DNA of 64,000 nucleotides from Asticcacaulis excentricus CB 48 (lineage in GTDB: Bacteria > Pseudomonadota > Alphaproteobacteria > Caulobacterales > Caulobacteraceae). Below the pieces are notes generated by a model. The model ran no database searches. It had not been told where the DNA came from and saw only the letters and a program-made list of their open reading frames with translations. Position 1 is the first letter of the stretch; every line of letters begins with the position of its first letter. The stretch is taken from assembly GCF_000175215.2 (NCBI RefSeq), contig NC_014816.1:1113001-1177000 (forward strand), read 5' to 3'. The position numbers and the translations under genes are program-made. Below, piece after piece: positions 32,736 through 41,898 of the stretch.

Positions 32736-33812
32736 TCACAGCCCCAGGAACGACAGCATGATAAAGGCGCAGAACAGCACAAAGTGCGTGGTGCCCTCGA
32801 TGGCGTTGGTCTGACCGTCATTAAGATTGATCGCGGCAACCAATAGCGTCAGAGCCGTCATGATGCTTTGGGTCGGAGTGAGGGCCATGTGGATCTTCTG
32901 ATCGTTGAATAACGAGATCAACTCGATCACGGGCACGGTTAGGACGACAGTCGACAGCGAGGCCCCCAGCGCGATATTGATCACGGGCTGCATGCGGTTT
33001 GCCAGTGCGGCGCGCAGGGCTGTCATGATTTCAGGACTGGCCGAAATGGCCGCCACCACCAACGCCGGAAAGACCGGCGGAATGCCTGTGCCCTCAAGGC
33101 CGATGCCTAGCGTCTTCGACATGACCTCGGCCAGCACGCCAATTAACACCAGGCCAGCGACTAGGATGGCCGCCGAGTACGGCGTCTTGCCACCGTGCAT
33201 GTAATGTTCATCGCCTGTCCCGGCATAGGTATAGCTGAAGAAATAGCTGTGCTTTGTGGTCTGAAGGCGGAGGAACATGGCGTATAGGAAAATCATGATG
33301 CCGATGGAAAACACCGAATAGGCCTTCCAGTGCGCCACCGGGATAAATTCTGGCACCAGCATGGAGACACCCATACCTGTCATGATCATGACTATATATG
33401 TCTTGCCTGACGCATCATTATAGGGCTGCTCACCGTGTTTCAGGCCGCCCAGAATGGCTGCCACGCCGATAATGCCGTTGATGTCGAGCATCACTGCCGA
33501 ATAGATGGTGTCGCGCGCTAGAGTCGGATTGTGCGAATGGCCCAGCATGATGGCGAGGATGACCACCTCAACCAGGACGGCCGACAGGGTAAGGATCATG
33601 GTGCCATAGGGTTCGCCGACCTTTTCGGCCAGCACCTCGGCGTGGTGCGCCACGCGCAGCGAAACCAGAATGATCACCCCGATTAGGGCGACAGACGCGA
33701 TCAGGGCCACGCTCTGACCGGAGCCGACAAGGCTGTGTTCTAGAGGAATGGCAAACGCCGCTACGATCAGCGCGATCAGCAGATTACCTTCTGACTTGAA
33801 CAGGCCTGCCAA
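32736..33812 (-). CDS. ChaA-like calcium/cation:proton antiporter
   Basis: A 358-residue inner-membrane exchanger of the CaCA superfamily with about eleven hydrophobic segments. The two inverted alpha-repeats show GEPYGTMILTLSAVLVEVVIL and AISASPEIMTALRAAL, each with the conserved acidic residue. Members export Ca2+, Na+ or K+ in exchange for protons. The frame extends to an ATG at 33893, but the extra 27 residues are polar and unlike the family; a TTG at 33812 with AGGGG upstream gives the length of E. coli ChaA. It sits between helicase and S4 genes that are usually adjacent, so it is probably a local insertion. Confidence 0.85.
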   Translation of the reverse strand: MAGLFKSEGNLLIALIVAAFAIPLEHSLVGSGQSVALIASVALIGVIILVSLRVAHHAEVLAEKVGEPYGTMILTLSAVLVEVVILAIMLGHSHNPTLARDTIYSAVMLDINGIIGVAAILGGLKHGEQPYNDASGKTYIVMIMTGMGVSMLVPEFIPVAHWKAYSVFSIGIMIFLYAMFLRLQTTKHSYFFSYTYAGTGDEHYMHGGKTPYSAAILVAGLVLIGVLAEVMSKTLGIGLEGTGIPPVFPALVVAAISASPEIMTALRAALANRMQPVINIALGASLSTVVLTVPVIELISLFNDQKIHMALTPTQSIMTALTLLVAAINLNDGQTNAIEGTTHFVLFCAFIMLSFLGL

Positions 33813-33913
33813 AACGAATCCCCTAGTGTCGAGCGTAAAACAATCGATTGCTGAACTGCGGCATCGGCGCAAAATATGCAATGTTTTTTGCAATCTCAGG
33901 GTTAGAGTGCGAC

Positions 33914-34195
33914 ATGGAATCCGCTTCTGAAACCTGCCGCATTGATGTCTGGCTGTGGCGCGCCCGCTTTTTCAAGACGCGCGCACTTTCGGCAAAGTTC
34001 GCCGAAAGCGGCCTTTTGCGGCAGGTACGTTTTGGTCAGACCACACGCATCCAGAAGGCCGGCCACGCCGTGCGAATCGGCGACCGGCTGACGTTCGCCA
34101 TCGGGACGCGGCTGATTGATGTGCGAGTGCTCAGCATAGGTGACCGTCGAGGCCCTGCCAGCGAGGCGCAGGGCCTCTATACTGTCTGCGAATAG
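33914..34195 (+). CDS. S4 domain RNA-binding protein, Hsp15-like
   Basis: A 93-residue protein consisting of one S4 fold: RIDVWLWRARFFKTRALSAKFAESGLLR with the typical R-x-D-x-WL start, followed by KAGHAVRIGDRLTFAIGTRLIDVRVLSIG. Hsp15 relatives bind stalled 50S subunits carrying a peptidyl-tRNA. ATG 33914 is chosen because it starts right before the domain; an upstream in-frame start would overlap the promoter zone of the antiporter. fdxA follows 178 bases later on the same strand. Confidence 0.87.
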   Translation: MESASETCRIDVWLWRARFFKTRALSAKFAESGLLRQVRFGQTTRIQKAGHAVRIGDRLTFAIGTRLIDVRVLSIGDRRGPASEAQGLYTVCE

Positions 34196-34373
34196 GTTTC
34201 ACTCTCAGGTTAATGGCTTAGGCTTAAGCCAAAGCCCTTGGGCGGTTTAGTAAAAATCGCGGTTAGGGTGCGGCTAAAGCCTTGACAGTGCGCGTCGCAA
34301 AAGTCATGACCCCCAAACACTTTAACAGACCCTGTTTTGTGGCACCTGTCCCCACCAAAGGCACCTGAGTTCC

Positions 34374-34715
34374 ATGACCTATATCGTCACCGATCCCTGC
34401 GTTAAGTGCAAGTTTATGGACTGCGTTGAAGTCTGTCCGGTGGACTGCTTCTATGAGGGTGAAAATTTCCTGGTTATCAATCCGGACGAGTGCATCGACT
34501 GTGGCGTCTGTGAACCGGAATGCCCCGTGGACGCCATCAAGCCGGATACCGAGGATGAGCCGGACGGCAAGTGGCTGGAGGTCAACTCCAAGTACGCCCG
34601 CGTCTGGCCGAACATCTCGGTTAAGGGCACGCCGCCTGCTGACCGCGAGGATTTCGAGCGAGAGACCGGCAAATTTGAGAAATACTTCTCCGAAAAGCCT
34701 GGCGACGGTAAATAA
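34374..34715 (+). CDS. fdxA: Seven-iron ferredoxin FdxA
   Basis: A 113-residue ferredoxin with one [3Fe-4S] and one [4Fe-4S] site. The first motif is CVKCKFMDCVEVCPVDC, with the longer spacing typical of a 7Fe protein; the second is CIDCGVCEPECP. The C-terminal tail from VNSKYARVWPNI on is diagnostic of the FdxA family. It carries low-potential electrons in the cytoplasm. A strong terminator follows at 34720-34747. Confidence 0.94.
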   Translation: MTYIVTDPCVKCKFMDCVEVCPVDCFYEGENFLVINPDECIDCGVCEPECPVDAIKPDTEDEPDGKWLEVNSKYARVWPNISVKGTPPADREDFERETGKFEKYFSEKPGDGK

Positions 34716-34719
34716 AGCT

Positions 34720-34747
34720 AGAGAGCGCCGCATCGGCGCTCTTTTTT
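34720..34747 (+). terminator. Terminator of fdxA
   Basis: AGAGCGCCG (34722-34730) pairs with CGGCGCTCT (34734-34742) around CAT, followed by six T. Confidence 0.9.
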
Positions 34748-34790
34748 GTATCCGATCCAGTAACGCCGTCTACCCCGACTGCGCGACTGT

Positions 34791-35073
34791 TCTGCCCTTC
34801 TCCTCCCCGAAGCAGTAGCCACCTTCGGGCTGATCAGGACCATTCTCGGCTGCTTCCGCTTCAGACCTGACTTCACCCCCGCAACCATGGCCTTTACATC
34901 ACCTCAGCCTACCGCTTCAAACGCTCAACCGCAATTGCCGACCCCGCCGTGACTTTGGTGCGCAGGCTGACCGATAGCTTCGCGGGCCTTGCACTCGCCT
35001 CCGTGCCCGGTTTTCTCGCCGCTCAAACCGCAGGTGCAGCCATGGTCTTTGTCGTTTTTAGATGGTTGCTAAA
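34791..35073 (+). pseudogene. Decayed aquaporin/aquaglyceroporin (C-terminal half)
   Basis: Translation in two frames gives a readable MIP channel end: EAVATFGLIRTILGCFRFRPD in one frame, then a shift of one base near 34890, then ITSAYRFKRSTAIADPAVTL, RRLTDSFAGLALASVPGFLA and MVFVVFRWLL in the other. The second NPA pore motif has become DPA. The N-terminal half with the first NPA is missing. Arsenite-exporting aquaglyceroporins (AqpS) are often encoded just before arsC, and arsC follows here at 35131, so this was probably an AqpS-type gene. Confidence 0.8.
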
Positions 35074-35130
35074 GTCGTCCTCACCTCAGATCTTCCCAGA
35101 TAGCAAAACCACCCCGGAGAGGATGGCGTT

Positions 35131-35553
35131 ATGACCGTTACCATATATCACAATCCCGACTGCGGCACGTCGCGCAACGTCCTCGCCGTCATCGAAGCTG
35201 CGGGATACTCGCCGCAAATCGTCTCCTATCTCAGTGTGGGCTGGAAGCGTGAACAGTTGCTGACCCTGTTTGCTGAGGCCGGTCTGACGCCGCGTCAAGC
35301 CCTGCGCGAAAGTAAGTCGCCGGCCACCGAACTGGGCCTGCTGGACCCCGGGGTCAGCGATGAAGCCCTCATCGAGGCCATGCTGACCCATCCCATACTG
35401 GTTAACCGCCCCTTCGTCGTTACGCCCAAGGGTACGCGGCTTTGCCGCCCCTCGGAGGTCGTGCTCGATCTGCTGGAACATCGACCAGCCGGTCCTTTTT
35501 TCAAAGAAGATGGCGCGCTGGTGATCGACGCCAATGGGCATCGCATGGCGTAG
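35131..35553 (+). CDS. arsC: Arsenate reductase, glutaredoxin-coupled
   Basis: A 140-residue ArsC of the plasmid R773 type, with the catalytic Cys in YHNPDCGTSRNVLA near residue 11 and the arsenate-binding Arg residues in LVNRPFVVTPKGTRLCRPSEVV. It reduces arsenate to arsenite using glutathione and glutaredoxin. Arsenite must then leave the cell; the channel gene just upstream is decayed and no ArsB/Acr3 or ArsR gene is in the window. ATG 35131 has GGAGAGG upstream. A hairpin at 35557-35583 probably ends the transcript. Confidence 0.92.
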   Translation: MTVTIYHNPDCGTSRNVLAVIEAAGYSPQIVSYLSVGWKREQLLTLFAEAGLTPRQALRESKSPATELGLLDPGVSDEALIEAMLTHPILVNRPFVVTPKGTRLCRPSEVVLDLLEHRPAGPFFKEDGALVIDANGHRMA

Positions 35554-35556
35554 AGT

Positions 35557-35583
35557 ACACGCGCTTGACGAAGCGCGTGTTTC
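35557..35583 (+). terminator. Probable terminator of arsC
   Basis: ACACGCGCTT (35557-35566) pairs perfectly with AAGCGCGTGT (35571-35580) around GACG. Only a short T stretch follows, so it is a weaker version of an intrinsic terminator. It begins four bases after the arsC stop codon. Confidence 0.6.
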
Positions 35584-35771
35584 TGCTGTCAAGAGCTACG
35601 AGGAAGGCATAACGCAATCCCGCAGTAGGGGGGGTGTCGACCCGGAATGTGGCAATGCGGACACAATTGTATCCTCTCTAATCGGTATCGAACATATTTG
35701 CGCCTTTCTGCTTTATTTTTGCCCGAATGCGGTTAGTTGTAGTGCATCAGCCGTGCGGCTTCGGGCTCATA

Positions 35772-35785
35772 TGACACCGGTGTCA
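35772..35785. promoter_or_regulatory. Candidate LacI-type operator upstream of the TonB receptor
   Basis: TGACACCGGTGTCA is a perfect 14-bp palindrome with a central CG, the usual form of LacI-family operators, 58 bases before the start of the TonB-dependent receptor gene. Receptors for plant sugars in Caulobacter-like bacteria are often controlled this way. The regulator is not adjacent; a LacI-type protein is encoded at 2080-3117. Confidence 0.6.
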
Positions 35786-35842
35786 AAAGGCACGGCAAAA
35801 ATAAGGTCACCGAGTTGACCACGAAAAGCAGGGATTCAAAAT

Positions 35843-38800
35843 ATGACACATCAGACACCCAAGGGGCGCATTGCATCTTCGACCATTCGCATGACCGCCT
35901 CTGTTTCGGCTTTGGCCACAGCGCTGCTGCTGAGCGCGGGGGCTCAGGCGCAGGAGGCTAACCCAGCCGCCGAGGAGCCGACCACGGTCATCGTCACGGG
36001 GTATCGCGCCAGCCTGCAAAGCGCGCTGACGACCAAGCGCAAGGCCGACGTGATGATGGATGCCATCAATGCCGAGGACATTGCCGACTTCCCCGATGCC
36101 AACTTGGCGGAGTCTCTGCAACGCATCCCCGGAATTTCGATTGACCGGGACAATGGCGAAGGCCGCACGATCACGGTGCGCGGTCTGGGGGCCGACTTCA
36201 CGCGCGTGCGTATCAATGGCCTCGAAGCGCTATCTACGGCCGGGGCCAATGACGCCGGTTCCAACCCCAACCGCTCGCGGGCGTTTGACTTTAACACCTT
36301 TGCCTCTGAACTGTTCAACAGCCTGCGTGTGCGTAAAAGTTCTTCGGCGGAAACCGATGAAGGTTCGCTGGGTGCGACGGTTGATTTGATCACAGGCCGT
36401 CCGTTCGATTACAAGAAGGATCAGTTCGCCTTTTCAATTCAGGACGCCTACTACGACAATGGCGGCTTCCACAACCCACGCGTCACGGGGCTGATCTCGA
36501 AGCGCTGGGCCGATGGGAAGCTGGGCTTCCTGGCCTCGGTGGCCTATTCCGAGCGTGATTCCGAGAACGATCAGTACCGCCGCGGTATCGGTCAGTCGGA
36601 ATATCTGTATCGAAACGCCACATGGGCCACTTTGGAAAACCCCCGTCGCGCGGGTTTCTCGGCTCCTGCAGGGACGACCTTCACCAACAGCATTTCCAAC
36701 CCGACGGCTACGAACACGACCGGTACGGTGAGCTCGACGCCGGCCATCACCAACACCAACTATATCAATGCGGTGACCGGTTCGGATCCGGCAGCTTATG
36801 CGTTGCTTCATAATCCGCTGAATTCGTCTCTGGTTCGTATTCCTGCCTTGGGTTCAATCGAGCAGCAGGATCTACATCAGGAGCGCCTAGGCATCACTGC
36901 CTCGTTCCAGATGCAGCCGAACCCCAATACACGCGTCTCAATCGACGGGCTTTACTCTAAGTTCCGCAATGAGAGCACCATCTATCAGGTGTCGTCGGTG
37001 GGGCTGAATCGTGACAATACCAATGCGGGTTATGCCACTTCGGCTAATACGGTCACGACCGATACGGCTACAGCGCGCACGACTCGCCGCAACCTTTATC
37101 CCGGCACCTGTACAGCACGTGACGCGACGGATTTGCTTGCGGCTATCGACTGTGGTCAAGCACAGAATGGTAATACTCTGGTCCCAGGTACTTTTTTCTC
37201 GTTCAATCCGAACAACCTCGATCCTTACGATTACTATAATTCACCGACGGTCAATGGTGCGGCCAATCCCGGCTACGTTGCCTCTACCGATCTTCTGGGC
37301 TTCCGCGACCGGCTGATTGGGCGTCAGTCCACGGACGTTCTGGCCGCCAACGTGTCGAATGGCGTCGCCGACTATCTGGTGCTGCGCAACGTCGATTGGC
37401 GCTCAGCGGCCGACCGAAATTTCTACACCACGGAGTTCAAGCAGCTCTCGTTCAACCTGAATCAGAGGTTCACCGATCGCCTGACGGGGGATTTTACTTT
37501 TGGGGCGTCGGAGTCTTATAACGAAAATCAGGGTCTGCTGGTTGAATTCAACCGCATGGATGCGCCGGAAAGTTTCGTGTTTGACGAACGCGGCGGCGGG
37601 GAGATGCCGGTATTCAACCTCGGTTTCAACGCGGCTGATCCCACCAATTGGGGCATGGTCAAGGGCTTTTCGGGTATCCGTCATTTCCAGCGTTTTGTGA
37701 CCAATAAATACGCTGGAGCCAAGGCGGATTTCGGCTATGAGCTGAACGAAAATCTGTCGCTCAAGTTCGGCGTCACCTCACGCAAGTACGACTTCCAGAC
37801 CAATCTGCTGGAGCGTGAAAATGACCTGCTCAACCCCACTGAAAAGGAAGCGAAGGTTTCCGTGGCCTCCCTTGGGAAGGTCATCCAGTTTGGGGAGGGG
37901 CTGGAAGTGCCGGGCGGTACGACGACTTCATTCTTCGCCCCATCCATCGAAGGCTTCAATTCGCTGTTCGACTTCACCTGCAATTGCATCAACAAGTGGG
38001 GTGATTGGCGCATCCACGGCAAGCGCAATGGCGGCCGCGAAAACTTCAAGGTGCAAGAGCGCAGCGAAGGCGGCTATCTGCAACTCAACTTCGACTACGA
38101 TGTGCTGGGCGGCAACGTCTTCGGTAATATCGGCGTGCGTCAGGTCAAGACGGACCTGACCTCTTATGGTACTACATCAGCGGGCCGACCAATCACTGGG
38201 CGCAACGAATACACGGACACCCTGCCATCGTTTAACGTGGCCTGGCAGGTTATCCCCAACGTCTATCTACGCGCCGCTGCGGCCAAGGTGATGGCGCGCC
38301 CACTTCTGGGCAACCTGTCGCCGTCCATTACCGCCATCAGTATTCCCAATACTGGCGGTGCGACGGGCGCAACCCTGACCATCGGAAACCCGAAGCTGCA
38401 ACCCTTCCGCGGCAAGACCTACGACCTGTCGGCGGAATGGTACTTCGCCAAGGGTGGTCTTCTTTCAATGGCGGTGTTCAAGAAGGACATCGCCTCCTAT
38501 CCGCAGACAGTTCTGTTCTCCGCCCCCCTGTCGACCTTCCTGTCGACGGAAGATTTGGCCTCGCTGCGCGCACAGTTCACCAATGTTAACCAACTGGCCT
38601 ATATCGACGGCAATGGCGAAGCGACGGCGCGGCAGTTCCGCGATGCACCCGGCGGCACGCTGGAAGGCTGGGAATTCAGCTATCAGCAGGACTTCACCTT
38701 CTTGCCGTGGATTCTCAAAAACACTGGTGTGCAGTTCAATATGACGCACATCGATTCCAAGCTCACCTATATCCTGGATCCTGGCACCTCGACGGTGGCT

Positions 38801-39208
38801 CCGACCTTTGGCAACGGGCCGTGGCTGGGGGCGTCTCCCGACGCCATCAACCTGACGCTCTACTATGAAACGGATATGTTCAGTGCGCGCGTTTCGATGG
38901 CCAAGCGCGAAGGCTATTACACGACCTATCCGCTGGCCTCCGGGTCATGTTCGCCGGGTCTGAACAGCGATGGTACGGCCTGTAATTCGCCGCTGATCAA
39001 CGATTTCGCGGGCTCTCTGCCGACTCAAAACGTTGACTTCTCGATGAGCTACAAGCCGACCAAGCGCCTAACCGTCACGCTTGAAGGTCTGAACATGACC
39101 AATGAAACGACCAACCGTTTCGGCTATGGCGCCACCAGCCAGACTGTGGTCAGCCAGTACGGCTCGACCGGCCGTCAATTGACGCTGGGCGTGCGGTACA
39201 AGTACTAA
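35843..39208 (+). CDS. TonB-dependent receptor, Caulobacter/Xanthomonas type
   Basis: A 1121-residue outer-membrane transporter of the long carbohydrate-linked group (TIGR01782-like). It has a signal peptide ending AGAQAQE, a TonB-box-like TVIVTGYRASLQSAL, a plug domain (ANLAESLQRIPGISIDRDNGEGRTITVRG) and a large beta-barrel ending with aromatic YKY, the usual last strand for BAM recognition. It should import an oligosaccharide with energy from TonB-ExbBD. The neighbours downstream, a GH43 enzyme and a decayed pectinesterase, suggest a pectin or arabinan fragment. A LacI-type palindrome lies in its promoter. Confidence 0.93.
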   Translation: MTHQTPKGRIASSTIRMTASVSALATALLLSAGAQAQEANPAAEEPTTVIVTGYRASLQSALTTKRKADVMMDAINAEDIADFPDANLAESLQRIPGISIDRDNGEGRTITVRGLGADFTRVRINGLEALSTAGANDAGSNPNRSRAFDFNTFASELFNSLRVRKSSSAETDEGSLGATVDLITGRPFDYKKDQFAFSIQDAYYDNGGFHNPRVTGLISKRWADGKLGFLASVAYSERDSENDQYRRGIGQSEYLYRNATWATLENPRRAGFSAPAGTTFTNSISNPTATNTTGTVSSTPAITNTNYINAVTGSDPAAYALLHNPLNSSLVRIPALGSIEQQDLHQERLGITASFQMQPNPNTRVSIDGLYSKFRNESTIYQVSSVGLNRDNTNAGYATSANTVTTDTATARTTRRNLYPGTCTARDATDLLAAIDCGQAQNGNTLVPGTFFSFNPNNLDPYDYYNSPTVNGAANPGYVASTDLLGFRDRLIGRQSTDVLAANVSNGVADYLVLRNVDWRSAADRNFYTTEFKQLSFNLNQRFTDRLTGDFTFGASESYNENQGLLVEFNRMDAPESFVFDERGGGEMPVFNLGFNAADPTNWGMVKGFSGIRHFQRFVTNKYAGAKADFGYELNENLSLKFGVTSRKYDFQTNLLERENDLLNPTEKEAKVSVASLGKVIQFGEGLEVPGGTTTSFFAPSIEGFNSLFDFTCNCINKWGDWRIHGKRNGGRENFKVQERSEGGYLQLNFDYDVLGGNVFGNIGVRQVKTDLTSYGTTSAGRPITGRNEYTDTLPSFNVAWQVIPNVYLRAAAAKVMARPLLGNLSPSITAISIPNTGGATGATLTIGNPKLQPFRGKTYDLSAEWYFAKGGLLSMAVFKKDIASYPQTVLFSAPLSTFLSTEDLASLRAQFTNVNQLAYIDGNGEATARQFRDAPGGTLEGWEFSYQQDFTFLPWILKNTGVQFNMTHIDSKLTYILDPGTSTVAPTFGNGPWLGASPDAINLTLYYETDMFSARVSMAKREGYYTTYPLASGSCSPGLNSDGTACNSPLINDFAGSLPTQNVDFSMSYKPTKRLTVTLEGLNMTNETTNRFGYGATSQTVVSQYGSTGRQLTLGVRYKY

Positions 39209-39337
39209 AGCGCTTGCGGAAAAGTGTGATGCCTTCTTCGAATAAAAAAATTCTATCGAACAAGGAATTTAGAAGCATGAGACGGCTAAACTGAGCCGTC
39301 GGATGCTCTCGACTCGGGCGTTTTGGAGCATAAACGA

Positions 39338-39375
39338 GGGCAGGCGAAGCCATGAGATGGTCGTCTGCCCTTCTG
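39338..39375 (+). terminator. Possible terminator after the TonB receptor gene
   Basis: GGGCAGGCGA (39338-39347) pairs with TCGTCTGCCC (39361-39370) with one G-T pair and a 13-base loop, followed by TTCTGTTTTG. A second hairpin without T-run, GACGGCT/AGCCGTC, lies at 39281-39300. Either may reduce readthrough into the GH43 gene 54 bases further on. Confidence 0.45.
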
Positions 39376-39424
39376 TTTTGGCAATAAGCCTGATCATGGA
39401 AACCTTACCTCGCGAGTCACACCC

Positions 39425-41038
39425 ATGACGATCCATCGACGCAATACCCTCAAATGTCTCGGTCTTGGAGCATTTCTGTTTGGAGCCCCCGCCGGGGCCG
39501 TTGCGGCTCCTAAGGCCAGGCGTACGACATGGCCCAAGGGAATAGAGGGGCAGCGTCAGCCGGATTTGGGTGATGGCACCTTCCTCAATCCCATCATGGC
39601 CGGGGACCACCCCGATCCGTCCATCCTGAAGGACGGCGACGACTATTACATGACGTTTTCGACCTTCGATGCCTATCCGGGGCTGGTGATCTGGCATTCG
39701 AGGGATATGGTCAACTGGCGGCCCATCGGCCCGGCTCTGACCCAGAATGTCGGCTCGGTCTGGGCCCCGGAGTTGTGTAAGCACAACGGCCGCTACTATC
39801 TTTATATCCCGACCAAAAAGACCTCGGCACCGGGCTCAAAGACCACCTCGTGGGTGATCTGGGCCGACTATATCGAGGGCCCGTGGTCTGAGCCCATCGA
39901 CCTGGACCTGCCCAACCATATCGACCCCGGCCATGCAGTGGGCGAAGACGGGTCGCGCTGGCTATTCCTGTCTGGCGGTGATCGCGTGCGCTTGGCAGAC
40001 GATGGTCTGTCGAAGGCGGGTGAGGTCGAGCACGTCTATGAGCCGTGGCGCTATCCGTCCGACTGGGTGGTCGAAGGGTTTTCGCCCGAAGGCCCGAAGA
40101 TCACGCGGCATGGCCAGTATTACTACATGATCCTCGCTGTCGGGGGTACGGCGGGCCCGCCGACCGGGCATATGGTCATTGCGGCGCGCTCGAAGTCGAT
40201 CAACGGTCCGTGGGAGCATCACCCGCGCAATCCGTTGGTGCGCACGACCTCGGTCGAGGAAAGGTGGTGGTCGCGCGGCCATGCCACGCTTGTGGAGGGG
40301 CCTGCCGGTGACTGGTGGGGCGTCTATCACGGCTATGAAAACGGCTTTTGGACGCTGGGGCGGCAGACGCTTCTGGCCCCGGTGGCGTGGTCAAAGGATG
40401 GCTGGTTTGATTTTGGCGGTGGTGATCTGTCGCAGCCTATAAAGAAGCCCAAGGGTGGCAAGCCGCATGGTTTTCAGCCGCCGCACGGATTTGCCCTGTC
40501 GGACGACTTTACAACCGACAAGTACGGCATCCAGTGGAACTTTTTTAACCCGTCGCCGGACGAGAAAGCCCGCATCCGCCGCGAAAACGGTGTGCTGCAT
40601 CTTACGGCCACAGGTCAGGCCCCCAGTTCAAGCTCGCCCCTGATCACTATTGTCGGTGATCCGGCCTATGAGATTGAGATGGAGATCGAAATCGACGAAG
40701 GCGTGCGCGCTGGCCTGCTGCTGTTCTACGACACCAAACTCTATTGTGGTCTGGGCTTTGACGGCAAAAACTTCGTTACGCATCAGTACGGTATCGAGCG
40801 CGGGCGTCCGGTCAATCCCCATGGTCGCCGGATGTTCATGCGTCTGTGCAACGACCGGCATATTGTGACCTTTGACACCTCATCGGATGGCCAGACCTGG
40901 CGACGCTTTGATCGTGGCATGGAGGTGTCGGGCTATCATCACAATGTGCGTGGTGGTTTCCTGATGCTCAAGCCCGGCTTCTATGCCGCCGGGCAGGGCG
41001 AGGCACGCTTCCGCAACTTCCGGTACCGGGCGCTGTGA
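39425..41038 (+). CDS. Secreted glycoside hydrolase family 43 protein
   Basis: A 537-residue enzyme with a Tat-like signal (IHRRNTLKCLGLGAFLFG) and a five-bladed propeller of the GH43 type. The catalytic base Asp is in NPIMAGDHPDPSILKDGDDYYM, and the acid Glu in VEGFSPEGPKITRHGQYYYM. Family members are arabinofuranosidases, arabinanases or xylosidases. From about residue 355 a separate beta-sandwich (DDFTTDKYGIQWNFF onwards) of the kind found in long GH43 enzymes completes the protein. Together with the receptor upstream and the pectinesterase remnant downstream it belongs to a plant cell-wall utilisation locus. Confidence 0.9.
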   Translation: MTIHRRNTLKCLGLGAFLFGAPAGAVAAPKARRTTWPKGIEGQRQPDLGDGTFLNPIMAGDHPDPSILKDGDDYYMTFSTFDAYPGLVIWHSRDMVNWRPIGPALTQNVGSVWAPELCKHNGRYYLYIPTKKTSAPGSKTTSWVIWADYIEGPWSEPIDLDLPNHIDPGHAVGEDGSRWLFLSGGDRVRLADDGLSKAGEVEHVYEPWRYPSDWVVEGFSPEGPKITRHGQYYYMILAVGGTAGPPTGHMVIAARSKSINGPWEHHPRNPLVRTTSVEERWWSRGHATLVEGPAGDWWGVYHGYENGFWTLGRQTLLAPVAWSKDGWFDFGGGDLSQPIKKPKGGKPHGFQPPHGFALSDDFTTDKYGIQWNFFNPSPDEKARIRRENGVLHLTATGQAPSSSSPLITIVGDPAYEIEMEIEIDEGVRAGLLLFYDTKLYCGLGFDGKNFVTHQYGIERGRPVNPHGRRMFMRLCNDRHIVTFDTSSDGQTWRRFDRGMEVSGYHHNVRGGFLMLKPGFYAAGQGEARFRNFRYRAL

Positions 41039-41049
41039 AAGCTTTTGAG

Positions 41050-41826
41050 TCTGCATGCTAGGTCATTGGATGTTTTGCGGGGCGAGCGGATCGAGATTGC
41101 GTTGGGCGTCTACCGAGAGAAACTCAGCCTGTCGAAGTTGGGCGTGCATCTGGTGGGGGTAGGCAAAAAGCCGGAGAACGTGGTCATTGTATAGGGTGAT
41201 AGCGTGAAAATGGCCGGTGGCACGGGCAAGTCGGCGTCGCTTACTGTCAGCGGCGATGGCTTTCGCGCCAGCGGCCTGGCGATACAGGACGATTACCACC
41301 TCACTCAGCCCGAAAACCCTCCAGTCGTGGCCTTATCGGTGAGGGCGGATTGGGCGGTGCTAACCAAGGTCCGGCTACTGGGGCGCAGGCCCGCCTCTAT
41401 GTAGGATCCAAGAAACCGGCAATACCGAGCGGCCCGTCCTATAACTATCGCCATATCGAAGCATATATCGATTTCATTTTCGGTAATGCGCTGGCCTTCT
41501 TTGATCGCTCCCATTTCCATATCATTGAATGGAGCGGTGTCTTTATCACGGCTCATAGCCGGACAGTCGACAGAGAAACGACAGCCTATGGGTTCGATCA
41601 TTGCCGCATGCCCACAGCAGGCAAGGGGAGGTACTATTTTGGGCGGGCGTGAATGGACGCGGGATTAGACCGAGACTTACGCCACGGCGCACTTTGCCGG
41701 CTACCATTCCAGTGGACCGGGCGCAGCTGTCAGTCAGCGGGTCTTCTGAGCCGAGCGACTTACTGCTGATCAGGTGGCAAAATGGCGACTGAACGCTGTG
41801 TTTCTGGAGCGTCGCTGGATTAGGTA
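41050..41826 (+). pseudogene. Decayed pectinesterase (CE8)
   Basis: Almost the whole enzyme can still be read across broken frames. Recognisable pieces are GERIEIALGVYREKLSLSKL, VHLVGVGKKPENVVIV (then a stop at 41192-41194), MAGGTGKSASLTVSGDGF, a frameshift near 41385, YIDFIFGNALAFFDRSHFHI with the catalytic Asp, FITAHSRT, FDHCRMP, YYFGRA followed by a stop, and a C-terminus with AHFAGYHSSGPGAAVSQR and further stops. The QDT motif, which carries the other catalytic Asp, reads QAR. So the gene is dead: at least three in-frame stops and one or more frameshifts. It directly follows the GH43 gene, once probably in its operon. Confidence 0.88.
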
Positions 41827-41898
41827 ACGCTGTGGTCTAATTTTCTCTTTCTCTCGATATCATGTTCAAATACCGCTCACACGTCTCAACATATCGCT

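Noticed and set aside
33848..33893. An upstream ATG for the ChaA-like gene at 33893
   Set aside because: The extra N-terminus is polar, unlike relatives, and would push the gene into the promoter zone of the S4 gene; TTG 33812 has a good ribosome site.
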